DNA from: Acidovorax sp.
GTDB lineage: Bacteria; Pseudomonadota; Gammaproteobacteria; Burkholderiales; Burkholderiaceae_C
Direction of reading: 5' to 3'
NCBI RefSeq assembly: GCF_027492855.1
Contig: NZ_JAPUDY010000099.1
Span: forward strand, 1 to 64,000
DNA: 64,000 bases
The notes under the pieces are model-generated. The model was given only the letters and a program-made list of their open reading frames with translations. It was not told where the DNA came from and ran no database searches. How positions within the stretch are numbered: the first letter of the stretch is position 1; each line of letters opens with the position of its first letter. The position numbers were made by a program, and so were the translations under genes. Of the stretch, positions 1 through 9,880 are shown piece by piece.

Positions 1-1299
1 TGGATCTCGGTGCCCGCGCTGTTCCTGGCCTTTGCCATCTGGCAGGTCTGGAGCGTGGTCGCCGTGAGCCTGCCGGGCCTCGGGTTCAAGTATTCGACCA
101 ACCAGCTGTTCTGGCTGGCTGCAGCGCCCGCGCTCTCAGGCGCCACGCTGCGCATCTTCTACTCGTTCATGGTGCCGCTGGTGGGTGGCCGCCGCTGGAC
201 GGCGATCTCCACCGCATCGCTGCTGATCCCTGCCATCGGCATAGGCTTTGCGGTGCAGGACAACACCACGGCCTATCCCACCATGCTCATCCTGGCGCTG
301 CTGTGTGGCCTGGGCGGCGGCAACTTCAGCTCCAGCATGGCCAACATCAGCTTCTTCTTTCCGAAGGAGCGCAAGGGCTCGGCGCTGGGCGTGAACGCGG
401 GCCTGGGTAACCTCGGTGTGTCGGTGGTGCAGTTCCTGAGCCCGCTGGTCGTCACGGCCGGCATCTTCGGTATCTTTGGCGGCGAAGGCCAGACCATTGT
501 GAAGAACGGCCAGACCGTGCAGGTGTGGACACAGAACGCCGCCTTCATCTGGGTGCCATGGATCGCCATCACCGCGCTGGCCGCCTGGTTCGGCATGAAC
601 GACATCGCCGACGCCCGCGCTTCGTTCGCCGCGCAGGCCGCCATCTTCAAGCGCAAGCACAACTGGCTGATGTGCGTGCTGTATCTCGGCACCTTCGGCT
701 CGTTCATCGGCTATGCGGCGGGCTTCCCGCTGCTTATCAAGAGCCAGTTCCCCGGTGTGAACCCGCTGGCCTACGCCTGGCTGGGCCCTCTGGTGGGCGC
801 CGTGATCCGCCCCTTTGGTGGCTGGCTGGCCGACAAGCTGGGTGGCGCACGTGTCACGCTGTGGAACTTCATCGTCATGGCCATGGCTGTGGTGGGTGTC
901 ACGGTTTTCCTGCCTTCGGCGGGCAATGAAGGTCAGTTTGCGGGCTTCTTCGTGTGCTTTCTGGTGCTGTTCCTCACCACCGGCATTGGCAACGGTTCCA
1001 CGTTCCGCATGATCCCCGTGATCTTCCTCACCGAAGCCATGCGCGGTGTGGATACCCGCGACACCGCTGCCGTGGCCCAGGCCAACAAGGAAGGCAACAC
1101 GCTGGGCGCCGCCACGCTGGGCTTCACCGCCGCCATGGCCGCCTATGGCGGGTTCTTCATCCCCAAGAGCTACGGCAGCTCGATTGCCCTGACCGGCAGC
1201 CCCCATGCAGCGCTGTGGACGTTCTTCGCGTTCTACATCATCTGCATCGTGATCACCTGGTGGTACTACGCGCGCAAGCGTGCCGAGATGCCTTGCTGA
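1..1299 (+). CDS. narK: NarK-type nitrate/nitrite transporter, 5' end missing
   Basis: The reading frame is open from the first base of the window, so the true start lies upstream; 432 residues are visible. It is a multi-pass membrane protein of the major facilitator superfamily. A glycine-rich stretch around residues 100-115 (GLGGGNFSSS) and a second (GIGNGSTFRM) near residue 330 match the two nitrate-signature motifs of the NarK/NNP family. The product should move nitrate in or exchange it for nitrite across the inner membrane. It ends 37 bases before narG in the same direction, the usual narK-narGHJI arrangement. Whether it is a symporter or antiporter type cannot be decided without the N-terminus. 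Confidence 0.93.
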   Translation, partial: WISVPALFLAFAIWQVWSVVAVSLPGLGFKYSTNQLFWLAAAPALSGATLRIFYSFMVPLVGGRRWTAISTASLLIPAIGIGFAVQDNTTAYPTMLILALLCGLGGGNFSSSMANISFFFPKERKGSALGVNAGLGNLGVSVVQFLSPLVVTAGIFGIFGGEGQTIVKNGQTVQVWTQNAAFIWVPWIAITALAAWFGMNDIADARASFAAQAAIFKRKHNWLMCVLYLGTFGSFIGYAAGFPLLIKSQFPGVNPLAYAWLGPLVGAVIRPFGGWLADKLGGARVTLWNFIVMAMAVVGVTVFLPSAGNEGQFAGFFVCFLVLFLTTGIGNGSTFRMIPVIFLTEAMRGVDTRDTAAVAQANKEGNTLGAATLGFTAAMAAYGGFFIPKSYGSSIALTGSPHAALWTFFAFYIICIVITWWYYARKRAEMPC

Positions 1300-1336
1300 C
1301 GATCACCCCTGAACAAAACAGAAAAAGGAGCCCCCG

Positions 1337-4300
1337 ATGAGCCATTTCCTCGACCGCCTTTCGTACTTCTCGCAACCCCGCGAGACCTTTGCCCAAGGCC
1401 ACGGCGAAACCAACGGTGAAGACCGTACCTGGGAAGACGCCTACCGCGACCGCTGGGCGCACGACAAAATCGTGCGCTCCACCCACGGCGTGAACTGCAC
1501 GGGCTCCTGCTCGTGGAAGATTTACGTCAAGGGCGGTATCGTGACCTGGGAAACCCAGCAGACCGACTACCCCCGCACCCGGCCCGACCTGCCCAACCAC
1601 GAACCCCGTGGCTGCGCGCGCGGCGCCAGCTACAGCTGGTACCTGTACAGCGCCAACCGCGTGAAGTACCCCATGGTGCGTGGCCGCCTGCTCAAGCACT
1701 GGCGTGCCGCCATCGCCCTGGCCAAGAGCCCGGTGGACGCCTGGGCCAGCATCGTCGAGAACGACGCTTCCAAGCGCGAATGGCAAAAGCAGCGCGGCCT
1801 GGGTGGCTTCGTGCGCAGCACCTGGGATGAAGTCAACCAGATGATCGCCGCCGCCAACGTGTACACCATCAAGAAGCACGGCCCGGACCGCATCATCGGC
1901 TTCTCGCCCATACCCGCGATGTCGATGATTTCGTACGCGGCAGGCTCGCGCTACCTGAGCCTGATCGGCGGCGTGTGCATGAGCTTCTACGACTGGTACT
2001 GCGACCTGCCACCCAGCAGCCCCCAGGTGTGGGGCGAGCAGACCGACGTGCCTGAGAGCGCCGACTGGTACAACAGCTCGTACATCATTGCCTGGGGTTC
2101 CAACGTGCCCCAGACGCGCACGCCCGATGCGCACTTCTTGACCGAAGTGCGCTACAAGGGCACCAAGGTCGTGTCCATCACGCCCGACTATTCCGAAGTC
2201 GCCAAGCTCGGCGATTTGTGGATGCACCCCAAGCAGGGCACTGACGCCGCCGTGGCCATGGCCATGGGGCATGTGATCCTGAAAGAGTTCTATTTCGACA
2301 AGCGCTCCGCTTACTTCGACGACTACGCGCGCCGCTACACCGACCTGCCGCTGTTGGTGGTGTTGAAGGAAAAGACCCTGCCCGACGGCCGCACGGTGAT
2401 GGTGCCCGACCGCTACGTGCGCGCCAGCGACTTCCCCGGCCAGCTCGATCAGTCCAACAACCCCGACTGGAAGACCGTGGGCTACGACGAGTTGGGCCAG
2501 GTCACGCTGCCCAATGGCTCCATTGGTTTCCGCTGGGGCTCCGACGGCCGCGCTGACCAGGGCCTGTGGAACCTGGAGAACAAGGAAGCACGCACCGGCA
2601 ATACCGTCAAGCTCAAGCTGTCGGTGCTGGAAGACGGCGCACAGGCGAACGAAGTGGCGAGCGTGGCTTTCCCTTATTTCGGTGGCGTGCAGTCGCCCAA
2701 CTTCACGGCCAACGTGCAGGCCAGCGATGTGATGGTGCGCCCCGTGCCCGTGACGCATCTGGAACTGGCTGGGCATGAAGCCCAGGGCCGCGTGATGGTG
2801 GCGACCGTGTTCGACCTGCTGGCCGGTAACTACGGCATCGACCGCGGCCTGCCCGGTGAAGAACCCGGCGGCAGCTACGACGCCGACCGGCCTTACACCC
2901 CCGCGTGGCAGGAAAAGATCACGGGTGTGCCCCGCGACCAGATCATCACCGTGGCGCGCCAGTTTGCCGACAACGCCGACAAGACGCATGGCAAGTCCAT
3001 GGTGATCATCGGCGCGGCGATGAACCACTGGTACCACTGCGACATGAACTACCGCGGCATCATCAACATGCTGATGCTGTGCGGCTGTATCGGCCAAAGC
3101 GGTGGCGGCTGGGCGCACTATGTGGGCCAGGAAAAGCTGCGGCCCCAGACCGGCTGGACGGCACTGGCCTTCGCGCTCGACTGGATCCGCCCGCCCCGCC
3201 AGATGAACAGCACGAGCTTCTTCTATGCCCACACCGACCAGTGGCGCTACGAGAAGCTGGGCATGGAGGAAATTCTTTCGCCGCTGGCCGACAAGAAGGC
3301 CTACAGCGGCTCGATGATCGACTACAACGTGCGTGCCGAGCGCATGGGCTGGCTGCCTTCGGCGCCCCAGCTCAAGACCAGCCCGCTGCAGGTGGCCAAG
3401 GACGCCGCCGCGAAAGGCATGGACGCCAAGGACTACGTGGTCCAGTCGCTCAAGGACGGCAGCCTGCAGATGAGCTGCGAGGACCCGGACCATCCGGACA
3501 ACTGGCCGCGCAACATGTTCGTGTGGCGCTCCAACATCCTGGGCTCGTCAGGCAAGGGGCATGAATACTTCCTCAAGCACCTTCTGGGCACCACCCACGG
3601 CGTGCAGGGCAAGGACCTGGGCAAGGACGAGGCCAAGCCCGAGGAAGTGCAGTGGCACGCCAATGCGCCCGAAGGCAAGCTCGACCTGCTGGTCACGCTC
3701 GACTTCCGCATGAGCACCACTTGCCTGTACTCCGACATCGTGCTGCCCACGGCCACCTGGTATGAGAAGAACGACCTCAACACCAGCGACATGCACCCCT
3801 TCATCCACCCGCTGTCTACAGCCGTGGACCCTGCCTGGCAGGCCAAGAGCGATTGGGAGATCTACAAAGGTTTCGCCAAGGCCGTGAGCGAGGTCAGCGT
3901 GGGCCACCTGGGCGTCGAAAAGGACGTGGTGCTTACGCCCATCATGCATGACACGGCAGGCGAAATGGCCCAGCCGTATGGCGTACGCGACTGGAAGAGG
4001 GGCGAGTGCGAACTCATCCCCGGCAAGACCGCACCGCAGGTCACCGTGGTCGAGCGCGACTACCCCAACCTGTTCAAGCGCTTCACGGCCCTGGGCCCGC
4101 TGATGGACAAGGCCGGCAACGGCGGCAAGGGCATCGGCTGGAACACGCAGACCGAAGTGGGCCAACTGGGCGACCTGAACGGCCGCGTGAAGGAAGAGGG
4201 CGTGACGCAGGGCATGCCCCGCATCGTGAGCGACATCGACGCCACCGAGGTGGTGCTGATGCTGGCGCCTGAGACCAACGGCCATGTGGCCTGCAAGGCC

Positions 4301-5125
4301 TGGGATGCGCTCAGCAAACAAACCGGGCGCGACCACGTGCACCTGGCGCTGCACCGTGAGGACGAAAAAATCCGCTTCCGCGACATCCAGGCGCAGCCGC
4401 GCAAGATCATCAGCTCGCCCACCTGGTCGGGCCTGGAAAGCGAGAAGGTCAGCTACAACGCGGGCTACACCAATGTGCATGAGTACATCCCATGGCGCAC
4501 CCTCACCGGCCGCCAGCAGTTCTACCAGGACCACCCGTGGATGCGTGACTTCGGCGAAGGCTTTGTGAGCTACCGCCCACCGGTGCATTTGAAGACGCTG
4601 CACGAAGTCGAAGGCAAGAAGCCCAACGGCAACAAAGAGATCCAGCTGAACTTCATCACGCCGCACCAAAAGTGGGGCATCCACAGCACGTACAGCGACA
4701 ACCTGATGATGCTCACGCTGAACCGGGGCGGATCGGTGGTGTGGCTGAGCGAAGACGACGCGAAGGTCGCTGGCATCGTGGACAACGATTGGGTCGAACT
4801 CTTCAACGCCAACGGCGCCATTGCGGCCCGCGCGGTGGTGAGCCAGCGCGTGAACCCCGGCATGGTGATGATGTACCACTCGCAAGAGAAGATCATCAAC
4901 ACCCCCGGCTCCGAGATCACCGGCACCCGTGGCGGTATCCACAACTCGGTCACCCGCATCGTGCTCAAGCCCACCCACATGATCGGCGGCTACGCGCAGT
5001 ACAGCTACGGCTTCAACTACTACGGAACCATCGGCACCAACCGCGACGAGTTCGTGCTGGTGCGCAAGATGGATCGCGTGGACTGGCTCGACGACGAAGA
5101 ACCCGCATCGGCCGCGCACGCCTGA
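1337..5125 (+). CDS. narG: Respiratory nitrate reductase alpha subunit
   Basis: A 1262-residue molybdopterin (bis-MGD) subunit of the membrane-bound nitrate reductase, which reduces nitrate to nitrite on the cytoplasmic side. The N-terminal 4Fe-4S ligands are visible as H50, C54, C58 and C93, each one residue later than in E. coli NarG. The segment YDWYCDLPP carries the aspartate expected to bind molybdenum. Length is typical (E. coli about 1247). The start has a good AAAAGGAG ribosome site. It is first in narGHJI and followed 23 bases later by narH. Long reading frames on the opposite strand here are composition shadows. Confidence 0.97.
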   Translation: MSHFLDRLSYFSQPRETFAQGHGETNGEDRTWEDAYRDRWAHDKIVRSTHGVNCTGSCSWKIYVKGGIVTWETQQTDYPRTRPDLPNHEPRGCARGASYSWYLYSANRVKYPMVRGRLLKHWRAAIALAKSPVDAWASIVENDASKREWQKQRGLGGFVRSTWDEVNQMIAAANVYTIKKHGPDRIIGFSPIPAMSMISYAAGSRYLSLIGGVCMSFYDWYCDLPPSSPQVWGEQTDVPESADWYNSSYIIAWGSNVPQTRTPDAHFLTEVRYKGTKVVSITPDYSEVAKLGDLWMHPKQGTDAAVAMAMGHVILKEFYFDKRSAYFDDYARRYTDLPLLVVLKEKTLPDGRTVMVPDRYVRASDFPGQLDQSNNPDWKTVGYDELGQVTLPNGSIGFRWGSDGRADQGLWNLENKEARTGNTVKLKLSVLEDGAQANEVASVAFPYFGGVQSPNFTANVQASDVMVRPVPVTHLELAGHEAQGRVMVATVFDLLAGNYGIDRGLPGEEPGGSYDADRPYTPAWQEKITGVPRDQIITVARQFADNADKTHGKSMVIIGAAMNHWYHCDMNYRGIINMLMLCGCIGQSGGGWAHYVGQEKLRPQTGWTALAFALDWIRPPRQMNSTSFFYAHTDQWRYEKLGMEEILSPLADKKAYSGSMIDYNVRAERMGWLPSAPQLKTSPLQVAKDAAAKGMDAKDYVVQSLKDGSLQMSCEDPDHPDNWPRNMFVWRSNILGSSGKGHEYFLKHLLGTTHGVQGKDLGKDEAKPEEVQWHANAPEGKLDLLVTLDFRMSTTCLYSDIVLPTATWYEKNDLNTSDMHPFIHPLSTAVDPAWQAKSDWEIYKGFAKAVSEVSVGHLGVEKDVVLTPIMHDTAGEMAQPYGVRDWKRGECELIPGKTAPQVTVVERDYPNLFKRFTALGPLMDKAGNGGKGIGWNTQTEVGQLGDLNGRVKEEGVTQGMPRIVSDIDATEVVLMLAPETNGHVACKAWDALSKQTGRDHVHLALHREDEKIRFRDIQAQPRKIISSPTWSGLESEKVSYNAGYTNVHEYIPWRTLTGRQQFYQDHPWMRDFGEGFVSYRPPVHLKTLHEVEGKKPNGNKEIQLNFITPHQKWGIHSTYSDNLMMLTLNRGGSVVWLSEDDAKVAGIVDNDWVELFNANGAIAARAVVSQRVNPGMVMMYHSQEKIINTPGSEITGTRGGIHNSVTRIVLKPTHMIGGYAQYSYGFNYYGTIGTNRDEFVLVRKMDRVDWLDDEEPASAAHA

Positions 5126-5148
5126 AGCCGAAGACAAGGAGAAACACG

Positions 5149-6672
5149 ATGAAAATTCGCGCACAAATCGGCATGGTGCTGAACCTGGACAAGTGCATCG
5201 GCTGCCACACTTGTTCCGTCACCTGCAAGAACGTCTGGACCAGCCGCCCCGGTGTGGAATACGCCTGGTTCAACAACGTTGAAACCAAGCCCGGCATTGG
5301 CTACCCCAAGGAGTGGGAAAACCAGGACCGCTGGAACGGCGGCTGGGTGCGCAGCCCCGACGGCTCCATTGCCCCCCGCCAGGGCGGCAAGTGGAAGCTG
5401 CTCATGCGCATCTTCGCCAACCCCAACCTGCCGCAGATTGACGACTACTACGAGCCCTTCACGTTCGACTACGACCATCTGCAGTCGGCGCCTGAAAGCA
5501 AGGCCGCACCCACGGCCCGCCCACGCAGCCTGATCACCGGCAAGCGCATGGAGAAGATCGAGTGGGGCCCGAACTGGGAAGAAATCCTGGGCGGCGAGTT
5601 CAGCAAGCGCAGCAAGGACAAGAACTTCGACGAGGTGCAAAAAGACATCTACGGCCAGTTCGAAAACACCTTCATGATGTACCTGCCGCGCCTGTGCGAG
5701 CACTGCCTGAACCCGGCGTGCGTAGCATCGTGCCCCTCGGGCTCGATCTACAAGCGCGAGGAAGACGGCATCGTGCTGATCGACCAGGACAAGTGCCGTG
5801 GCTGGCGCATGTGTGTCTCGGGCTGCCCCTACAAGAAGATCTACTACAACTGGCAGTCGGGCAAGGCCGAGAAGTGCATCTTCTGCTACCCCCGCATCGA
5901 AGCGGGCCAGCCGACGGTGTGCTCTGAAACCTGCGTGGGCCGCATTCGTTATCTGGGTGTGCTGCTGTATGACGCAGACCGCATTCAGGAAGCCGCCAGC
6001 GTGGAACGCGACCGCGACCTGTATCAGGCGCAGCTCGACATCTTCCTGGACCCGAACGACCCCGACGTCATCAAGCAGGCCCGCATCGACGGTATCCCGG
6101 ACAGCTGGATGGATGCCGCGCGCAACAGCCCCGTCTACAAGATGGCCGTGCAATGGAAGGTGGCCCTGCCGCTGCACCCCGAGTACCGCACGCTGCCCAT
6201 GGTCTGGTATGTGCCACCGCTTTCGCCCATCACCGCTGCAGCCAACGCGGGCCATGTGGGTGTGAACGGCGAGATTCCGGATGTGTCGCAGCTGCGCATC
6301 CCCGTGCAGTACCTGGCCAACCTGCTCACCGCAGGCGACACCGGCCCCGTGGTGCGTGCGCTGGAGCGCATGCTGGCCATGCGCACCTACCAGCGTGACA
6401 AGCATGTGGAGCAGCGCCAGAACCTGTCGGTGCTCAAGCAGGCAGGCCTGTCGATGGCCGAGGTCGAGGAGATGTACCACGTGATGGCGATTGCCAATTA
6501 CGAGGACCGCTTTGTGATTCCATCGGCCCACCGCGAGTACGCCGAGAACGCGTTCGACATCCGGGGCGGCTGTGGTTTCTCGTTTGGCAACGGTTGCTCT
6601 GATGGCGCCACCGAGACCAGTATGTTCGGCGGCAAAAAGCCTCGAACTATCCCGATCAAGGCCACGGTCTGA
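5149..6672 (+). CDS. narH: Respiratory nitrate reductase beta subunit
   Basis: A 507-residue iron-sulfur electron-transfer subunit that passes electrons from NarI to NarG. Four cysteine groups are visible: C16, C19, C22 and C26 at the N-terminus, CEHCLNPACVASC, CRGWRMCVSGC, and CIFC plus a later CSETC. The Trp in CRGWRMC replaces a cysteine, the family hallmark of the 3Fe-4S centre. The frame continues open upstream into narG, but the ATG at 5149 follows AAGGAG and matches the family N-terminus. The next gene, narJ, begins 22 bases downstream. Confidence 0.97.
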   Translation: MKIRAQIGMVLNLDKCIGCHTCSVTCKNVWTSRPGVEYAWFNNVETKPGIGYPKEWENQDRWNGGWVRSPDGSIAPRQGGKWKLLMRIFANPNLPQIDDYYEPFTFDYDHLQSAPESKAAPTARPRSLITGKRMEKIEWGPNWEEILGGEFSKRSKDKNFDEVQKDIYGQFENTFMMYLPRLCEHCLNPACVASCPSGSIYKREEDGIVLIDQDKCRGWRMCVSGCPYKKIYYNWQSGKAEKCIFCYPRIEAGQPTVCSETCVGRIRYLGVLLYDADRIQEAASVERDRDLYQAQLDIFLDPNDPDVIKQARIDGIPDSWMDAARNSPVYKMAVQWKVALPLHPEYRTLPMVWYVPPLSPITAAANAGHVGVNGEIPDVSQLRIPVQYLANLLTAGDTGPVVRALERMLAMRTYQRDKHVEQRQNLSVLKQAGLSMAEVEEMYHVMAIANYEDRFVIPSAHREYAENAFDIRGGCGFSFGNGCSDGATETSMFGGKKPRTIPIKATV

Positions 6673-6694
6673 TCGCACACAGGAAGGAATCACC

Positions 6695-7396
6695 ATGTTC
6701 AAGAAGAACCCGACCTCTGTGCGCCTGACCCTGCGCGCCCTGGGCTACCTGCTGAGCTACCCCGATGCGCAGCTGCGCAGCGTGATGCCGCAGCTCATCG
6801 ACGCGCTGCAGCTGGAACAGGCCTTGAGCCACGAGCGTGTGGCCGAGTTGACGAGCGTGTGCCAGCACCTTGCGGCGCTGGACCCGCTGGAGGCCGAAGC
6901 CCGCTACGTGGACAACTTCGACCGGGGCCGCCAGACCTCGCTGCACCTGTTCGAGCATGTGCACGGCGACTCGCGCGACCGGGGGCCAGCGCTCATCGAC
7001 CTGATGCAGACCTACGAAAAGGCCGGACTGCAATTTGAGGCCGACGAGTTGCCCGACCACCTGCCGGTGGTGCTGGAGTTCGCCTCCACCCAGCCGCCAG
7101 AAGTGGCCAAGGAGTTTTTGGGCGAAATGGCCCACATCCTCAACGCCTTGTTCAGCGCGCTGGTGGCGCGCAACAGCCCATACGCCAGCGTCGTTGCCGC
7201 CGTGCTCGAAGTGTCGGGCCAGCGCGTGCAGTCGGTAGCGCTGACCCCCGAGCCGCCCATGGACGAAGTCTGGGCCGAGCCCGAAGCGTTTGGTGGTTGC
7301 AGCACCCAGGGCCAGTCCAAGCCCGACCAGCCGCAACCCATGCATTTTGTTCGTACCCCCCGCGCTGAGCGGGCACCAGAAGGAGTCTCCGTATGA
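6695..7396 (+). CDS. narJ: Nitrate reductase assembly chaperone
   Basis: A 233-residue protein of the NarJ/TorD-like all-helical chaperone family. It binds apo-NarG and is needed for molybdenum cofactor insertion, and it is not part of the final enzyme. The family motif LSYPDA appears near residue 20, and YVDNFDRGRQTSLHLFEHVHG near residue 70 is the conserved central segment. The ATG at 6695 follows AGGAAGG. Its stop overlaps the narI start (ATGA), indicating translational coupling. The C-terminal 30 residues are poorly conserved and Pro/Gln-rich. Confidence 0.95.
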   Translation: MFKKNPTSVRLTLRALGYLLSYPDAQLRSVMPQLIDALQLEQALSHERVAELTSVCQHLAALDPLEAEARYVDNFDRGRQTSLHLFEHVHGDSRDRGPALIDLMQTYEKAGLQFEADELPDHLPVVLEFASTQPPEVAKEFLGEMAHILNALFSALVARNSPYASVVAAVLEVSGQRVQSVALTPEPPMDEVWAEPEAFGGCSTQGQSKPDQPQPMHFVRTPRAERAPEGVSV

Positions 7397-8130
7397 CCGC
7401 CTGGCTTGATACCCTGTTGTTTGGCATCTATCCCTATATTTGCCTGGCCGTCTTTTTCATTGGCAGTTGGGCGCGGTTCGACCGCGACCAGTACACCTGG
7501 AAAAGCGATTCGTCGCAGTTGTTGCGCACCGGCAGCCTGCGCTGGGGCAGCAATCTGTTCCACATCGGCGTGCTGTTCCTGTTCTTCGGCCACACCGTGG
7601 GCATGCTCACGCCGCACTTCCTGTATGAGCATTTCATGAGTGCGGGTGCCAAGCAACTCATGGCCATGGTGTCGGGCGGCATTGCGGGCACCCTGGGCTT
7701 CATCGGCCTGTCTATCCTGCTGCACCGCCGCCTGTCGGACCCGCGCATCCGCGCCACGTCCAAGACCAGCGACATCCTGCTTCTGGTGCTGCTGTGGGTG
7801 CAACTGGCGCTCGGCCTGGCCACCATTCCGCTGTCTGCGCAGCATCTGGACGGCTCCATGATGATGAAGCTGGCCGAGTGGGGTCAGCGCATCGTTACCT
7901 TCCGGGGTGGTGCGGTGGAACTGTTGGCCGAGGCGGGCTGGATCTTCAAGGCACACATGTTCCTGGGCATGAGCATCTTCCTGATCTTCCCGTTCACCCG
8001 CCTGGTGCACGTGTGGAGCGGTTTTGGCACGCTGGCCTATGTGCTGCGCCCCTACCAGGTGGTGCGTGCGCGCCGCCTGAACCTGCCGCCCGGTCATATG
8101 CAACCGCAAGACCGCAGCCACGGCGCTTGA
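7393..8130 (+). CDS. narI: Respiratory nitrate reductase gamma subunit (cytochrome b)
   Basis: A 245-residue integral membrane cytochrome b with about five transmembrane segments. It anchors NarGH to the inner membrane and oxidises quinol through two b haems. H57 and H67 in the segment NLFHIGVLFLFFGH align with the E. coli haem ligands H56 and H66. Two further histidines sit in the last helices (HMFLGM and RLVHVWS). The start overlaps the end of narJ. Length is close to the E. coli protein (225), with a short polar C-terminal tail. Confidence 0.96.
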   Translation: MTAWLDTLLFGIYPYICLAVFFIGSWARFDRDQYTWKSDSSQLLRTGSLRWGSNLFHIGVLFLFFGHTVGMLTPHFLYEHFMSAGAKQLMAMVSGGIAGTLGFIGLSILLHRRLSDPRIRATSKTSDILLLVLLWVQLALGLATIPLSAQHLDGSMMMKLAEWGQRIVTFRGGAVELLAEAGWIFKAHMFLGMSIFLIFPFTRLVHVWSGFGTLAYVLRPYQVVRARRLNLPPGHMQPQDRSHGA

Positions 8131-8155
8131 ATCCACACCACAAAAGGAGCACACC

Positions 8156-9094
8156 ATGAGCGGATGTGGAACCGGGGGCTGCGGTTGCAGCTCCACCGAT
8201 ACCCAAGGCACTGCTGGCGCACACGCCAGCACGCTGACCCCCGCGCAGTCGGCGGCCTACGAGGCCCTGGCTGCGACGATGGGTCAGGCAAGCGTTCCGG
8301 CCACACAGCAGCCCGAAGCGGGCGGTGCGCTGGCCGCAGTGGCACGCATCAACGGCGTGGCCCTGAATGCACCGCATGAGCCATTGGACGAAGAATCCCT
8401 GCGCCAGCGCGCATGCACCGAACTGCTGCGCCAGGCGGCCCAGCAGGGTGGTCTGCTGGCGATGGACGATGCACCGGGTGTCGAAGGCGCTATCAGCACC
8501 GAGGCGTCCAATGCCATCGAGCTGCTGCTGGACCGCGAGCTGCCTATTCCCGATCCCTCGGAAGAAGCCTGCCGCCGTTACCACGAGGCGCATCCCGCCG
8601 CGCACGCCCAGGGCGAGCGCGCACAGCTGCGTCATGTGTTGTTTGCCGTCACGCCGGGCGTCGATGTGAAGCAATTGCGCCTGCGTGCCGAGGCCCTGCT
8701 GATCGAGCTGCGCTGTGCAGACGACGGCGGCGCGAAGTTTGCGCAGGCAGCGACCCAATGGTCCAACTGCCCCAGCTCTAGCCAAGGCGGCGAGCTGGGT
8801 TGGCTGACCCGTGCCGACTGCGCTCCCGAGTTCGCCCGTGAGGTGTTCGGCGGCGCAGAGATCGGCGTGTTGGCGCGGCTGGTGCACAGCCGTTTTGGCC
8901 TGCATGTGGTGGAGGTGGTGGCCCGCGATCCGGGGCAGCAGCCCGCGTTCGAGGAAGTGCGCCAGGCCATTGCGCTCACGCTGCGCCAGCAGGCCTGGGT
9001 GAACGCGCTGCGCCAATACCTGCAACTGCTGGCGGGCGTAGCGGTGGTGGAGGGCGTAGCACTGGACGCGGCCGATTCTCCGCTTGTGCAGTAG
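8156..9094 (+). CDS. Parvulin-type peptidyl-prolyl isomerase of the nar operon
   Basis: A 312-residue protein whose second half carries a PpiC/rotamase domain (about residues 140-270). Recognisable segments are LRHVLFAVTPGV, SNCPSSSQGGELGWLT and FGLHVVEVV. No signal peptide is visible, so it probably acts in the cytoplasm, perhaps in folding or maturation of nitrate reductase. This is inferred from the gene's position after narI (25 bases, AAAAGGAG site), which is common in beta- and gammaproteobacteria. The first 12 residues are cysteine-rich (C4, C9, C11 among glycines), which is unusual and might bind metal. Confidence 0.88.
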   Translation: MSGCGTGGCGCSSTDTQGTAGAHASTLTPAQSAAYEALAATMGQASVPATQQPEAGGALAAVARINGVALNAPHEPLDEESLRQRACTELLRQAAQQGGLLAMDDAPGVEGAISTEASNAIELLLDRELPIPDPSEEACRRYHEAHPAAHAQGERAQLRHVLFAVTPGVDVKQLRLRAEALLIELRCADDGGAKFAQAATQWSNCPSSSQGGELGWLTRADCAPEFAREVFGGAEIGVLARLVHSRFGLHVVEVVARDPGQQPAFEEVRQAIALTLRQQAWVNALRQYLQLLAGVAVVEGVALDAADSPLVQ

Positions 9095-9127
9095 TAGTTG
9101 CGTCGCACTTCATTCGATTGCCTGCCC

Positions 9128-9808
9128 ATGCCTGATGAACTGCTGGATCGCCTGCGCCGGTTCCACAACGATGAGTTTCCACTGTACCGTGAGCAGTTCC
9201 AGACGCTGGTGGACGAGGGGCAGCACCCCACCACCCTGTTCATAGGCTGCTCCGACTCGCGCCTGGTGCCCTACCTGCTGACCGGCGCGGGGCCGGGCGA
9301 GCTGTTTTTGGTGCGCAACGTGGGGGCTTTCATTCCGCCTTACGACGGGTCGCACGGCCACCATGGCACCACGGCCGCCATTGAATTTGCGGTGCTCAAT
9401 TTGCAGGTGCGCCGCATCGTTGTGTGCGGCCACAGTCACTGTGGGGCTATCAAGGCGATGTATGGTGAGGTGTCGCCCGAAGCCCCCAACCTGAACCACT
9501 GGCTGGATTTGGGGCGCGAGGCCCTGCTGCCCATGCAGCCCGGCCCTGAGGTGCTGCGCCGCACGGAGCAGCGGGCGGTGGTGCTGCAGCTGGAGCGGCT
9601 CATGGAGTACCCCATGGTCCGCAGCCGCGTGCAGTCGGGCCAAATCAGCCTGCATGGCTGGCACTACGTGATCGAGGAAGGAGAAGTCCATGTGTTCGAT
9701 GTTCAGACAGGCGGCTTTGTGCCGGCCTCGCGCGCGGACAACAGTGGCACCGGTCCCTACCACCCGTATGTGGAGCATGATGGGCAGGTCCTGCTGGACG
9801 AGTTGTGA
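9128..9808 (+). CDS. Beta-class carbonic anhydrase
   Basis: A 226-residue enzyme interconverting CO2 and bicarbonate. The zinc and active-site motifs are clear: GCSDSRLVP near residue 40 (Cys ligand, Asp-Arg dyad) and GHSHCGAIKAM near residue 100 (His and Cys ligands). The frame also allows a TTG start at 9098, just after the parvulin stop, but the ATG at 9128 gives the usual N-terminus; neither has a strong ribosome site. It follows the parvulin by only 33 bases, so it may be read with the nar operon. A bicarbonate role during anaerobic growth is inference. Confidence 0.94.
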   Translation: MPDELLDRLRRFHNDEFPLYREQFQTLVDEGQHPTTLFIGCSDSRLVPYLLTGAGPGELFLVRNVGAFIPPYDGSHGHHGTTAAIEFAVLNLQVRRIVVCGHSHCGAIKAMYGEVSPEAPNLNHWLDLGREALLPMQPGPEVLRRTEQRAVVLQLERLMEYPMVRSRVQSGQISLHGWHYVIEEGEVHVFDVQTGGFVPASRADNSGTGPYHPYVEHDGQVLLDEL

Positions 9809-9880
9809 CCTCGTTCGGTGTTCCTGCGGCGCGCCCGCGGGGAATGAGCCCTTCTTGATGGAGCGCAAGACCGCACTGGC

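Noticed and set aside
1253..3493. A 746-codon open frame on the minus strand across narK/narG
   Set aside because: It lies wholly opposite conserved narG and has His/Ala/Val-rich low-complexity translation typical of antisense frames in GC-rich DNA; no domain is visible.
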